Made by a program: the position numbers and the translations under genes. A stretch of DNA of 64,000 nt, taken from JBDSWU01 sp038230395. Its GTDB lineage: Bacteria > Patescibacteriota > Saccharimonadia > Saccharimonadales > UBA4665. The stretch spans positions 1 to 64,000 of the forward strand of contig JBBRNI010000005.1 in NCBI GenBank assembly GCA_038230395.1, written 5' to 3'. This document shows, piece by piece, positions 42,601-51,402 of this stretch (the first letter of the stretch is position 1; every line of letters starts with the position of its first letter). A model generated the notes under the pieces. The model saw only the letters and a program-made list of their open reading frames with translations, had not been told where the DNA came from and did no database searches.

Positions 42601-42738
42601 CCTTACCCATCCATTGCAGGAAAACGATTTATGAGCTCCCAAATTAAAGTTACGGCTTTGCTGAAAGCTTTCTCGCGAAAAGAGGTTGGGGTAGTGTTCT
42701 ACTTTTGGAGATGATATATCTCGAGATTCAAAATTCTG
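42524..42738. repeat. Inverted repeat centred on CTCGAGAT arms
   Basis: AATTCTGAATCTCGAGATAT (about 42529-42548) and ATATCTCGAGATTCAAAATT (about 42715-42734) are inverted copies with one mismatch, about 165 bp apart. A third copy, TCTCGAGATTCAGAATTC, lies at about 275-292 in the first dispersed repeat. Confidence 0.6.
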
Positions 42739-42915
42739 GAATGCTAAGGTGTCATAAATTTATGGAGTCTTAAAAGTTGATTGAAATATTAACTTCAGAA
42801 ATCCAACAGGTGCAAGGCGCTCCATGTAGTACAAGGCAGACCAGCAGCTTATACAATAGAAAAATGAGTTGCAGCTGGCTAGCAAATACATGTCATAGAG
42901 AAGCCCGACTGTTAG
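42601..42915 (+). repeat. Dispersed intergenic repeat, copy B
   Basis: Colinear with the start-of-window copy (see 1-470) in three conserved blocks. It lacks the ~150-bp hairpin-bearing segment of copy A. Ends 7 bp before the -10 box of the small membrane protein gene. Non-coding; could be a diverged element or a duplicated structured RNA. Confidence 0.6.
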
Positions 42916-42921
42916 CCATGG

Positions 42922-42927
42922 TAGACT
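42922..42927 (+). promoter_or_regulatory. Leaderless -10 box (57-residue membrane protein)
   Basis: TAGACT followed by 7 nt and ATG at 42935. Confidence 0.55.
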
Positions 42928-42934
42928 TATAATT

Positions 42935-43108
42935 ATGAAGCTTATGATTATGCTTGGCGTGACCGTTTTTGGTACAATTGGTGGCTGGATTGGCGCCGCG
43001 ATGACCCATGGTAACTGGTTTAGTGGCTGGAGCATTTTGTTGGGTGGCGCCGGTTCGCTAGTTGGCATCTGGGCAGGCTACAAAGCAGGCCAGTATCTAG
43101 GCCAGTAA
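42935..43108 (+). CDS. Small Gly-rich two-pass membrane protein
   Basis: 57 residues beginning MKLMIMLGVTVFGTIGGW. Two hydrophobic Gly/Ala-rich segments (about 2-22 and 32-52) are separated by a short polar loop (THGNWFSG), and the protein ends in YKAGQYLGQ. The GxxxG-type spacing suggests helix packing or oligomerisation. It is too short for common gene cut-offs. A leaderless -10 box supports it. Function unknown; it precedes topA on the same strand. Confidence 0.65.
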   Translation: MKLMIMLGVTVFGTIGGWIGAAMTHGNWFSGWSILLGGAGSLVGIWAGYKAGQYLGQ

Positions 43109-43171
43109 ACACCGGCTATTCTTATATATAAGTTGCATTATGTGGGCAAATGCGGTTACATGAAGTACGTT

Positions 43172-45526
43172 ATGCCCAAAAACCTAGTTATCGTAGAGAG
43201 CCCAGCCAAAGCCAAAACCATTGAAAAATTTCTTGGTCCTGACTACGTTGTTAAGTCCAGTTTCGGACATATTCGCGACCTGCCTAAAAAGGGTCTCAAC
43301 ATCGATATAGAGAACAATTTTGAGCCACACTACGAAGTTAGCGCTGACAAAAAGAAAGTTGTTGCCGAGCTCAAAAAGCTCGCCAAAGGAGCTGAAGTCT
43401 GGTTAGCATCCGATGAAGACCGTGAAGGGGAGGCGATTGCCTGGCATCTAGCCCACGCCCTCAAGCTTGATCCTGCCAAAACGAAGCGTATTGTCTTCCA
43501 CGAGATTACTAAAACCGCAATTGAAGCTGCTATCAAGAATCCTCGAACCGTCAATCTCGAATTAGTAGACGCCCAACAGGCGCGCCGTATACTTGACCGT
43601 CTAGTGGGCTACGAACTGAGCCCAGTTCTCTGGAAAAAGGTGCGCACGGGTCTGAGCGCTGGTCGCGTTCAGTCAGTCGCAGTTCGGTTGATCGTAGAGC
43701 GTGAGCGCGAAATCCGCGAATTCTCAGCTGCTAGTAGTTACAAAATTACTGCAATTTTTAAGACTAATCGAGCTGATTTACCTGCTGAACTTAGCGTCAA
43801 ACTTAAATCCGCTGAAGAAGCCACAGAATGGCTTGAAAGTATCGTTGACGCAAGTTATCAAATCTCGGATATCGCGACTAAGCCCAGTACTAGAAGCCCG
43901 GGTGCGCCGTTCACTACTAGTACGCTTCAGCAAGAGGCCAGCCGCCGCTTAGGCTATAGTGTTCGGCAAACAATGACTCTTGCCCAGCGCCTATACGAAT
44001 CTGGTGCTATCACTTATATGCGTACCGACAGCACAATCCTGTCAAACTTAGCCCTAAATGCAGCAGACAAATATATTACCTCAAATTTTGGTAATGAATA
44101 CCACAAACAACGTCAATTCAAAACCAAGAACAGTAGCGCACAAGAAGCCCACGAGGCCATACGTCCAACTGAATTCCGCACACTAGAAGCTGGCGGGGAC
44201 GATGCCCAAATCAAGCTTTACAAACTGATCTGGCAACGCGCTGTCGCCAGCCAAATGACAGAAGCTAAGCTCGAGCGCACCGAAGTTAGCATCGACATAT
44301 CTGGCAAAAAAGAAGTGTTTGTGGCCAAAGGTGAAGTATTGCAATTTGATGGTTTCATGAAAGTTTACGGCGGAGGCAAAGACGATACGCTACTGCCAGC
44401 GGTAGCTATTGGCGATAAACCAACGCGTGACAGTGCCACCGCAACCGAAACATTTAGCAGGGCACCCGCGCGTTACAGCGAGGCGGCACTAGTAAAGAAG
44501 CTCGAAGAGCTCGGTATTGGTCGACCGTCTACCTACGCTCCAACAATTACCACCGTTCAAACACGTGGATACGTCGAAAAGACTGACCTAGAGGGCGCTG
44601 AGCGTGATGTAACCGTTATTAGCCTGATTGCACAAGCAGTATCAAAAGAGACAACTAAGACCCCGTATGGCGCCGACAGGAACAAGCTAGTGCCAACACC
44701 AATTGCCGAAATAGTCACTGACTTCCTGGTCAAATATTTCCCAAGTATCGTTGATTATGACTTTACAGCCAAAGTCGAAGCCGACTTTGATAATATCGCC
44801 GATGGTAAACAACAATGGTCAAGTATGATTAGTGACTTCTATAAAGGCTTCCATCCGCTTGTCGAGAATTCAGCTGACATCTCTCGCTCAGAAGTGTCTC
44901 AGGCCCGAGATATTGGCAAGGATCCGAAGACTGGCGACACAATTTACGCTCGATTTGGCCGCTACGGTCCTATGCTTCAAAAGGGTGAAACAGATAACGA
45001 AGAGGTTAAGCCCGCTTTTGCCCCAATGCCAACTGGCGCTACTATCGATACAGTTACGCTCGATCAAGCTCTTGAAATGTTTAAGTTACCTCGCATGGTT
45101 GGCCAAACACCAGAGGGCGAAGATATTAAAGCTAACATCGGTCGTTTTGGCCCATACGTGCAAGTTGGCAAGGTTTTTGTATCTATAAAGCCTCTCGATC
45201 CCCGCACTGTCACTCTAGAAGAAGCCCTCGAGAAATACGCCGAAAAACTTACCAAAGACGCCGCCAAAAACATTGCTGGATTTTCATCCGGCATCAAAAT
45301 ACTCAATGGTCCATATGGTCCTTACATCACTGACGGCAAGAAGAATGCCCGAATCGCCAAGGATGTTGATCCACTGAGCATTACCGAAGCTGAAGCCAAG
45401 AAAATGATCAAAGAAGCCCCTACCAAAGGCAAGGGCAAGCGCTTCACCAAGCGCGCCCCAGGCGCCAAGACCGCTCGCACAGTCAAAGCCGGCACCACCA
45501 AGCGCAAAGCCCCTGCAAAGAAGTAA
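43172..45526 (+). CDS. topA: DNA topoisomerase I
   Basis: Type IA topoisomerase relaxing negative supercoils. 784 residues: Toprim domain starting PKNLVIVESPAKAKTIEKF with acidic residues in SDEDREGEAIAWHL (about 80-93), active-site Tyr in SGAITYMRTDS (about 285-295), and the full central gate. The C-terminal region has no four-Cys zinc fingers but two short repeats (KTGDTIYARFGRYGP, GEDIKANIGRFGPYVQVG) and a long Lys/Ala/Arg tail. An ATG at 43160 is an alternative start. Confidence 0.95.
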   Translation: MPKNLVIVESPAKAKTIEKFLGPDYVVKSSFGHIRDLPKKGLNIDIENNFEPHYEVSADKKKVVAELKKLAKGAEVWLASDEDREGEAIAWHLAHALKLDPAKTKRIVFHEITKTAIEAAIKNPRTVNLELVDAQQARRILDRLVGYELSPVLWKKVRTGLSAGRVQSVAVRLIVEREREIREFSAASSYKITAIFKTNRADLPAELSVKLKSAEEATEWLESIVDASYQISDIATKPSTRSPGAPFTTSTLQQEASRRLGYSVRQTMTLAQRLYESGAITYMRTDSTILSNLALNAADKYITSNFGNEYHKQRQFKTKNSSAQEAHEAIRPTEFRTLEAGGDDAQIKLYKLIWQRAVASQMTEAKLERTEVSIDISGKKEVFVAKGEVLQFDGFMKVYGGGKDDTLLPAVAIGDKPTRDSATATETFSRAPARYSEAALVKKLEELGIGRPSTYAPTITTVQTRGYVEKTDLEGAERDVTVISLIAQAVSKETTKTPYGADRNKLVPTPIAEIVTDFLVKYFPSIVDYDFTAKVEADFDNIADGKQQWSSMISDFYKGFHPLVENSADISRSEVSQARDIGKDPKTGDTIYARFGRYGPMLQKGETDNEEVKPAFAPMPTGATIDTVTLDQALEMFKLPRMVGQTPEGEDIKANIGRFGPYVQVGKVFVSIKPLDPRTVTLEEALEKYAEKLTKDAAKNIAGFSSGIKILNGPYGPYITDGKKNARIAKDVDPLSITEAEAKKMIKEAPTKGKGKRFTKRAPGAKTARTVKAGTTKRKAPAKK

Positions 45527-45565
45527 TTAGCGCAGCCTACTATTGTATTTGTACTATATATATTG

Positions 45566-45571
45566 TATTAT
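45566..45571 (+). promoter_or_regulatory. Leaderless -10 box (767-residue orphan)
   Basis: TATTAT followed by 6 nt and ATG at 45578. Confidence 0.5.
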
Positions 45572-45577
45572 ATATGG

Positions 45578-47881
45578 ATGGACAAGAATGCAGCATTTAA
45601 TTATGTTGAAAACTTTCAGGCTGAACTAGCAGTTATCGGTGACGATGTGGTGCGCGCCAAATACGAAACAATGAGCAGCCAACTGCCTGAGCATCAAGCT
45701 GCTCGCACCGCATTGCTTGGCGAGCTGGCAGTACAAATTAGCGCTCTGACAACCGAATGGACAGCCGATCGGCTCGATCAACAAATACCACCATTCGCTC
45801 AGATATCGCCCAAAGAATCAACACCGGAAAATATAATTAACGGCGTGGCGCGCACTCCCGAAGAAGAGCATGCGATCAGCTGGGCTAGTGAACTATGGAC
45901 AAACTATCATCAGCCTATACATCAGCTAAAGGCCTCGAAGCGCCGGGCGGCCGAACAACGACTGGATCGTCAGTTAGCCCGTGCTATCAGTGAGCAGACA
46001 CCTAGTGGCGCGCATATGGCGCATGACGGCGCACTACTAAATAGTGCTTATTATGGTTGCTGGGTAGCAGAGTGGGCGCGTCAGCCCGACGATCGAACCG
46101 AACGTTTTATAAAAACCGTCACTGAGACTTTGGGCACAGAAGTTCGTGACAATTGGCAGCAGGTACCGCATGAAACATTGCGGAATTGGGTAAGCTCGGA
46201 TGTCGCGGTGTCACCGCTGTTACCACCTGAGTTACCCGTGCTCAATGTTGGGCACCTACTGCTCAAAGAATATTTCAAAGGTCCGGGTACTTCCACTGAA
46301 ATTATTGATGCAGGCAGCACATTTATTGAGGCCAGTCTAGATTTTATTCCTAACAGCCAAATAAATAGCCTTAAATACGCCGCCAAAATTATCAATTTCG
46401 AAACTGATATTATCCCTTGGGGCTCTCGTTTTTGCGAGACTACATTCGCCTTTCCACGAGCATCTATTGGCGCGCCCGAAGCTTATGCGCAAGCAGCTAT
46501 TTTCTGCGAAGCGGCATTAAAAACATACATATTTTGCTACGGTGTAGTGCCTCCAGCAATCATATCTTCAGCCATGAAAGACCTGCTTCAGCAACCATCT
46601 TTCGCCAAGCTCCAGCAACAAATTTACCAGGAGTTTTCCAGAGGTACGGCAAGCCCTAAGGAGCTTGATCGACTACAGCGACATGTTAGGAGTACCGACC
46701 CGGGATCAACCAGTTTTTTGCAATCATTTTCGGAGCAATACCACCCGGACGGCAACATTGTAATTCCCGGGGATGATGACCCAAAATTCAAGGCCATCAA
46801 TGATGCTCTCTACCGTGGATACGACCTGCTTGGACGCAAACTGGACGCTTACATTGGATATCACTTCGGTACCAATCTATCACCGACTGAATTTCCAGGG
46901 GTCAAAATACGTGGAGTCGCCTCGGTTCCATTGCCTGATGGCCTGATGTTTGACGTACTTTTGCCTGAGGGCATCGAAACTAATGACAAAGAAGACTTAA
47001 TGTACGCTACACTCGAAGCCACGCAGAATCTGCTAGCAGGTGAGTCAGACGAAATGCAGGCCTTTCGACAAGTTCGTGCAGCGAATTTATGCCACATTCG
47101 ACCGCTTTTACGCCTGCCAATCCAGACGAACTTCTTGCCGGAATCTACGTTGATCCAGCTACGCGAACGAGTCAAGGCTGATGACGTGATGATCCATGAG
47201 CTTACTGAGCTTGCAGCCATTGGAATGCCCGAGCCACTATTGCCAGAGGGCGTAAGCGCGATTGATATGATTCGAACATTAACTGCCACGATCCGTACCA
47301 ATCCCAACCGATTCGTTGGCCATCAAGGTATTCGATTTCCATTATCTGACCCTGTTCTGACCAGTCGTGGACTTCAGCAGATAGACATGAAACGCCTTGA
47401 AGACAATCGCCTCAGAATCAGCCTCAAGCGACACGCCGCTAAGCCAATCGTGTTTCATGCCGATGCTAGCACGCTAGAACTACTGTCAGACGGCAGGGCA
47501 GTGCATATGGCCTACGAAACAACTAAACTGTGGTACCTCAGCTTGAGCATGCTTAGCGAATGGATGACCCGTCCGGCCGTTGAAACCAGCGAGGGCATGG
47601 TTGAAGAAGGCCGAGAAAACCCTGTAGGGGTGGGGCATTTTGGTTATCTCAGAGTTGAAGAGAATGGTAAAAAATATCAACGAGGTACTGCGCAGTGGTA
47701 TGTCTTCTTAGATGAGCAAAACGGCGATCTGGACGAAGCCAGCGCGCGACGAGCGCTGAAGGATCCAACTGGCAAAGGCCGAAATTCTACCTATTACGGC
47801 GAGCGGTCTGATGCTATCGAACGTGAGCCCTTAGAAATCTATATCGCGCCACCACCATTCATCCCACATCACCGAGATTGA
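45578..47881 (+). CDS. Large soluble protein of unknown function
   Basis: 767 residues, no signal peptide, no membrane segment and no motif I recognise. The N-terminal 200 residues are helical and charged; the middle is mixed; the last 170 contain strands ending in GVGHFGYLRVEENGKKYQRG and a Pro-rich IAPPPFIPHHRD end. Conserved-looking polar clusters include HMAHDGALLNSAYYGCWVAE and YHPDGNIVIPGDDDPKF. The leaderless -10 selects ATG 45578 over an upstream in-frame start. It lies between topA and the sigma4/HARE gene, with no operon evidence. Confidence 0.75.
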   Translation: MDKNAAFNYVENFQAELAVIGDDVVRAKYETMSSQLPEHQAARTALLGELAVQISALTTEWTADRLDQQIPPFAQISPKESTPENIINGVARTPEEEHAISWASELWTNYHQPIHQLKASKRRAAEQRLDRQLARAISEQTPSGAHMAHDGALLNSAYYGCWVAEWARQPDDRTERFIKTVTETLGTEVRDNWQQVPHETLRNWVSSDVAVSPLLPPELPVLNVGHLLLKEYFKGPGTSTEIIDAGSTFIEASLDFIPNSQINSLKYAAKIINFETDIIPWGSRFCETTFAFPRASIGAPEAYAQAAIFCEAALKTYIFCYGVVPPAIISSAMKDLLQQPSFAKLQQQIYQEFSRGTASPKELDRLQRHVRSTDPGSTSFLQSFSEQYHPDGNIVIPGDDDPKFKAINDALYRGYDLLGRKLDAYIGYHFGTNLSPTEFPGVKIRGVASVPLPDGLMFDVLLPEGIETNDKEDLMYATLEATQNLLAGESDEMQAFRQVRAANLCHIRPLLRLPIQTNFLPESTLIQLRERVKADDVMIHELTELAAIGMPEPLLPEGVSAIDMIRTLTATIRTNPNRFVGHQGIRFPLSDPVLTSRGLQQIDMKRLEDNRLRISLKRHAAKPIVFHADASTLELLSDGRAVHMAYETTKLWYLSLSMLSEWMTRPAVETSEGMVEEGRENPVGVGHFGYLRVEENGKKYQRGTAQWYVFLDEQNGDLDEASARRALKDPTGKGRNSTYYGERSDAIEREPLEIYIAPPPFIPHHRD

Positions 47882-48081
47882 TCAAATCTATGCCCATATT
47901 TTGGGTTATACACAAAGGGATGAGATAGTAACATTTTTACAACATAGACTAAGCATATACGTCATAATTGTGCTAGAATAGGTATTAGAACGATAAATGA
48001 TCAAATGTGATTGACTTTTAAAAATTTAAGTTATATAATACTTGTAAATATAGTAAGTATTTAAGAAAGAGTCCGACCCCT

Positions 48082-49134
48082 ATGGCCGAAGCTGTAACTA
48101 CCGAATCTACCCCCGTAACATTGATCACTGAGACAATTGTGACCGAAGTTCTGGCAACGATCGACCGTGAGCGAGAACGCGAGATTATCGCTCGCCGCTT
48201 TGGTTTGTTTGACCGCAAAGAGACGTTAGAGCAGATTGGTGAAATGCTTGGCATAACCCGTGAGCGCGTCCGTCAGCTAGAGAAGTCAGTAATTACTCGA
48301 CTCAAAACAACTGCGCAACAGGGCAGTGTACCTCACATTTCTGACTTTCAAAACCGTTTACTGACTCTGTTAGATACCAAAGGTAATGTCGCACGTGTTA
48401 GTAGTTTAACTGCCGTAATAAGCAACGCTCCAAGTCGTGAAGAGCAGGCACGCGTAGCATTCTTGGCGCAGCTATGCCCCCTGCTAGTAGTCGTCTCGGA
48501 GGATGATAACTTTCATAACGCAGTCGGCATCAAGAAAGTGCGTGATGAAAAGGCTCTAAAAGCTGCCGTCAATAGCCTCGTTGCCACAATCAAAGAGCTT
48601 GGTGAGCCAAAATCAATCGAAGAAATTACCGCCGCCACCGACCTTGAAGACGCAATCGAAACAGCCGCTTTAGCTAGCACCTCGAAGCTATTAGCTACCT
48701 TAAACAACCGCTGGGGACTCATCAAATGGCCAATGGTTAACCCTAAGAATATTCGTGACAAAATTTACGTTATTCTCAAAGAAAATGGCAAACACATGCA
48801 CTTCAACGAGATTGCAGACGCCATCAAAGACAGTGAATTTAAGCGCAAAGACGTTACCACTCAAGCTATCCACAACGAACTAATCAAAGACAAGCGCTTC
48901 GTGCTGATTGGTCGAGGTATATACGCTCTGAAAGAATGGGGTTACGAAAAGGGCACAGTCGCTGATATCATCACCGAAGTACTCAAAGAAGCAGGCGAAC
49001 CACTACACCGCGACGAAATCGTTAAGCGCGTGCTAGCCAGCCGCTTCGTCAAAGAAACCACTATCCTGTTAAATCTTCAAGGCAAGCCGCAGTTCAAACG
49101 CGTAGCTAAAGCTACATACGAACTATCTGAGTAG
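48082..49134 (+). CDS. Sigma-region-4 / HARE-HTH (RpoE delta-like) fusion protein
   Basis: 350 residues. The N-terminal part (about 25-80) is a sigma-70 region 4: IIARRFGLFDRKETLEQIGE then MLGITRERVRQLEK. A helical middle follows. Two winged-helix units are at the C-terminus: KIYVILKENGKHMHFNEIAD to GRGIYALKEWGY is a HARE-HTH as in the RNA polymerase delta subunit, and a second HTH (IITEVLKEAGEPLHRDEIVK) follows. There is no region 2, so it is not a promoter-melting sigma factor. Probably an RNA polymerase-associated or DNA-binding regulator. Confidence 0.82.
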   Translation: MAEAVTTESTPVTLITETIVTEVLATIDREREREIIARRFGLFDRKETLEQIGEMLGITRERVRQLEKSVITRLKTTAQQGSVPHISDFQNRLLTLLDTKGNVARVSSLTAVISNAPSREEQARVAFLAQLCPLLVVVSEDDNFHNAVGIKKVRDEKALKAAVNSLVATIKELGEPKSIEEITAATDLEDAIETAALASTSKLLATLNNRWGLIKWPMVNPKNIRDKIYVILKENGKHMHFNEIADAIKDSEFKRKDVTTQAIHNELIKDKRFVLIGRGIYALKEWGYEKGTVADIITEVLKEAGEPLHRDEIVKRVLASRFVKETTILLNLQGKPQFKRVAKATYELSE

Positions 49135-49147
49135 TTTTACTTAAGTA

Positions 49148-49807
49148 ATGCCAGTCGTTCCTTCATTCTTAACAGAAAGCGAATACAGCGCCGTTGCTCG
49201 CAACATGCTGGTTGCCAACCCCAAATTGCTATCTGCTACCATAGACGTTAGTGTTGGCGATGAAGCAGAACAACTTCTTCCATGGACTTATGACACATCG
49301 TTTGCACGACAAATGAATGATCTGAATAGGCCAGGTTATGGCACACAGTCTCTGCCAGATATATATGCGGTAACACTCAATTCAGCTGTTCCCGTGTCAG
49401 ATTCTATTCGCGGTTATTACAAAAAACTAGAGCAGGCCTGTCCACCAATAATTGGCATAGATGCCAACAGTGTTGACGGTTTTCGTTTTTTTCTTGGAGA
49501 AAAGCAAAGGCAGCTTAGTGCTCGACAACTCTCACACGTTGCTCAGTTAGCCTTAGCTGGCACAAAAGACGCTCATGTTTGCATCATTGACCAATTTGTC
49601 GCGAGCGGCCGCACAATCGCCATAGCAGCCGAGATGCTGTACGCCAGCGGTGCGGGCCAAGTAACTGCTATTCGTGGAAAATGGTATACAGATGCTATGA
49701 AGCCACCTAAAAAAGCCGAAATACAGGATCTGACTTCGCGTCACGCATCATTTATGCATGGTGTTGGCCGACTTGCCGCCACACACAGCTTAGCACTAAT
49801 AAGTTGA
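49148..49807 (+). CDS. Phosphoribosyltransferase-like protein
   Basis: 219 residues. VCIIDQFVASGRTIAIAAEM (about 140-159) matches the PRPP-binding loop of type I phosphoribosyltransferases (strand, acidic residue, then S/TGRT and a helix), but the usual double Asp is D-Q. The N-terminal half is not recognised. It starts 13 nt after the sigma4/HARE gene and may share its transcript; TTTACT 6 nt before the ATG is a one-mismatch leaderless box. Substrate and activity uncertain. Confidence 0.5.
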   Translation: MPVVPSFLTESEYSAVARNMLVANPKLLSATIDVSVGDEAEQLLPWTYDTSFARQMNDLNRPGYGTQSLPDIYAVTLNSAVPVSDSIRGYYKKLEQACPPIIGIDANSVDGFRFFLGEKQRQLSARQLSHVAQLALAGTKDAHVCIIDQFVASGRTIAIAAEMLYASGAGQVTAIRGKWYTDAMKPPKKAEIQDLTSRHASFMHGVGRLAATHSLALIS

Positions 49808-50456
49808 ACGTTTTACGAACAGGGTATACGTATAGCCGCCGTGGGGTATCACAGAATTTGATAAGCAAAAGCATTATGTGGAGTTATGGACAGGTTAGTA
49901 GTCTTAAATGCCTAAAATTTTAAAATAACTATAGGTAGGGACTAAATAATTTTTATTGATACTGCAAGGGGGGCTCACATCAAGATGGTAACTGCATGTC
50001 GCACAATATATCTTTTACGACTCGAATATAGGGCTGAGGGTTGATCACAGGTATGTCTTCTGCAGGGGACTTTCAAGTACTGACGCCGTATTTTGTTTAT
50101 TATTTACTTACTACTGCACAACGAGCATCATCTGTTAATCTACACTTACGCCTATTAGTTTAGCGGCTCTTCTGCCTAGTGTCTGGTTGTGATTTATGGC
50201 ACTAGAGACTTATATTTGACTTTTCCACAGTTACGTCGTGAAAACTTTACTTTTCACAGCTATTTTGCAGATATTTGACATCCCCTGCTTTTCTATACTT
50301 TTATATAGTTTTTTGACATTTATTAATATTGATATGTTTATATGTTTTTTTATTTGAACGCAGTTTTAATAAACATGAACAAAATACGAACTACAGCGGG
50401 GCAACGGAGGAGTGACATTCTAAAACGCTAATACCGCTACTAGTCTTTGCTACCAT
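49808..50456. other. Non-coding 650-bp stretch between convergent genes
   Basis: No gene on either strand that looks coding. The left half has mixed composition, the right half (about 50200-50400) is very AT-rich with T-tracts. TTTTCCACAG near 50221 is only a partial DnaA-box match. It separates the 3' end of the PRTase-like gene from the 3' end of ftsQ. I see no repeat, terminator or RNA fold I can support. Confidence 0.4.
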
Positions 50457-51398
50457 TTACTGGTAATATGCCCGGCCATCGACTCGAACATCTATGTAGT
50501 GTGCTGGAGTGATGCTCTCCCCTGTTAAACGCTGTTGTACAGCTAAAAAGCTGCCTACCTGTAATTTGGCAGAGGCTGCATGCAAGTTGAACTTCACGAA
50601 GTAAGGCTTGCCACTAATAGCCACGTCAAGCTCGTTAGCAGCTGTAGGAAGCGTCATTTCAGTTATAGTCACCTGTTTTGCCTGCAAACCTGCAACTACT
50701 GTCTGGATGAAGCTTATATCGTTACTACTGAGAACTTGGCTATTAAGCGCCAGCTTAAAGCCACTTTGATCGTTAACAGATGGTAGCCCCAAGACGACTG
50801 CTTCTGGACTCGTCGGCGCTAAAACCTTACCGCTAGTATCAAGCACGAAAGAGCCGGTTAAATTATGAAGAATGAGTGCCGGTTGTGTGTAGCTAATATA
50901 AACGATGGGTCGATGAGATAACAATGGAAGCGTCAGCGTCGCACTAGCTAGTTCTGGGTACCTAGTCAGCAGCTCACGACTGAGCTTAACACTGTCAATC
51001 GTGATCTTGTTGTGGTTGAGCAATGAGCTATTCAATAGCTCAGTTGCAGTCGCTTGGTAGGCGGCTTGGTTATGAAACAGACTGCTGCGATTAGCCGGGC
51101 CAATCTGTTGTAGTTTGACGTCACTGGACAAGGTCAGCGCGCTGAACAAACTGGCTAAACCTACAATCAGCAAAATGCCCAGACCAAATCTTTGCAGCCA
51201 AAAATTACCAATAGTTTTAGCTGCCGATCCAATAACTTGGCTGCGAAACTTGGCGCCATCACGACCAGTGTTAGTTGTCTGATCTGAACGCTGGGTATGA
51301 TATGAAAATGTCTGAGCTATAGTGCGCCGTGACTCAGTTTGGTCCGGGCGCAACCGTTGGCGCAGTGTCGCTTGTTTATTTTTTTTCTTGATGTGCAC
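50457..51398 (-). CDS. ftsQ: Cell division protein FtsQ/DivIB
   Basis: Bitopic divisome protein linking FtsL/FtsI complexes. About 313 residues: a basic cytoplasmic N-terminus, one membrane segment (about 66-85), then an extracytoplasmic POTRA/FtsQ region with DSVKLSRELLTRYPELASAT and a late VDVRVDGRAYYQ-type end (here IDVRVDGRAYYQ). I chose the GTG at 51398, 4 nt after the murG stop with GCAGGAAAG upstream; an in-frame TTG lies at 51422 inside murG. Last gene of the dcw run. Confidence 0.82.
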   Translation of the reverse strand: MHIKKKNKQATLRQRLRPDQTESRRTIAQTFSYHTQRSDQTTNTGRDGAKFRSQVIGSAAKTIGNFWLQRFGLGILLIVGLASLFSALTLSSDVKLQQIGPANRSSLFHNQAAYQATATELLNSSLLNHNKITIDSVKLSRELLTRYPELASATLTLPLLSHRPIVYISYTQPALILHNLTGSFVLDTSGKVLAPTSPEAVVLGLPSVNDQSGFKLALNSQVLSSNDISFIQTVVAGLQAKQVTITEMTLPTAANELDVAISGKPYFVKFNLHAASAKLQVGSFLAVQQRLTGESITPAHYIDVRVDGRAYYQ

Positions 51399-51402
51399 GC
51401 TA

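Noticed and set aside
50180..50400. Replication origin
   Set aside because: AT-rich with one TTTTCCACAG, but no set of DnaA boxes (TTATNCACA) and no dnaA, dnaN or gidA nearby.
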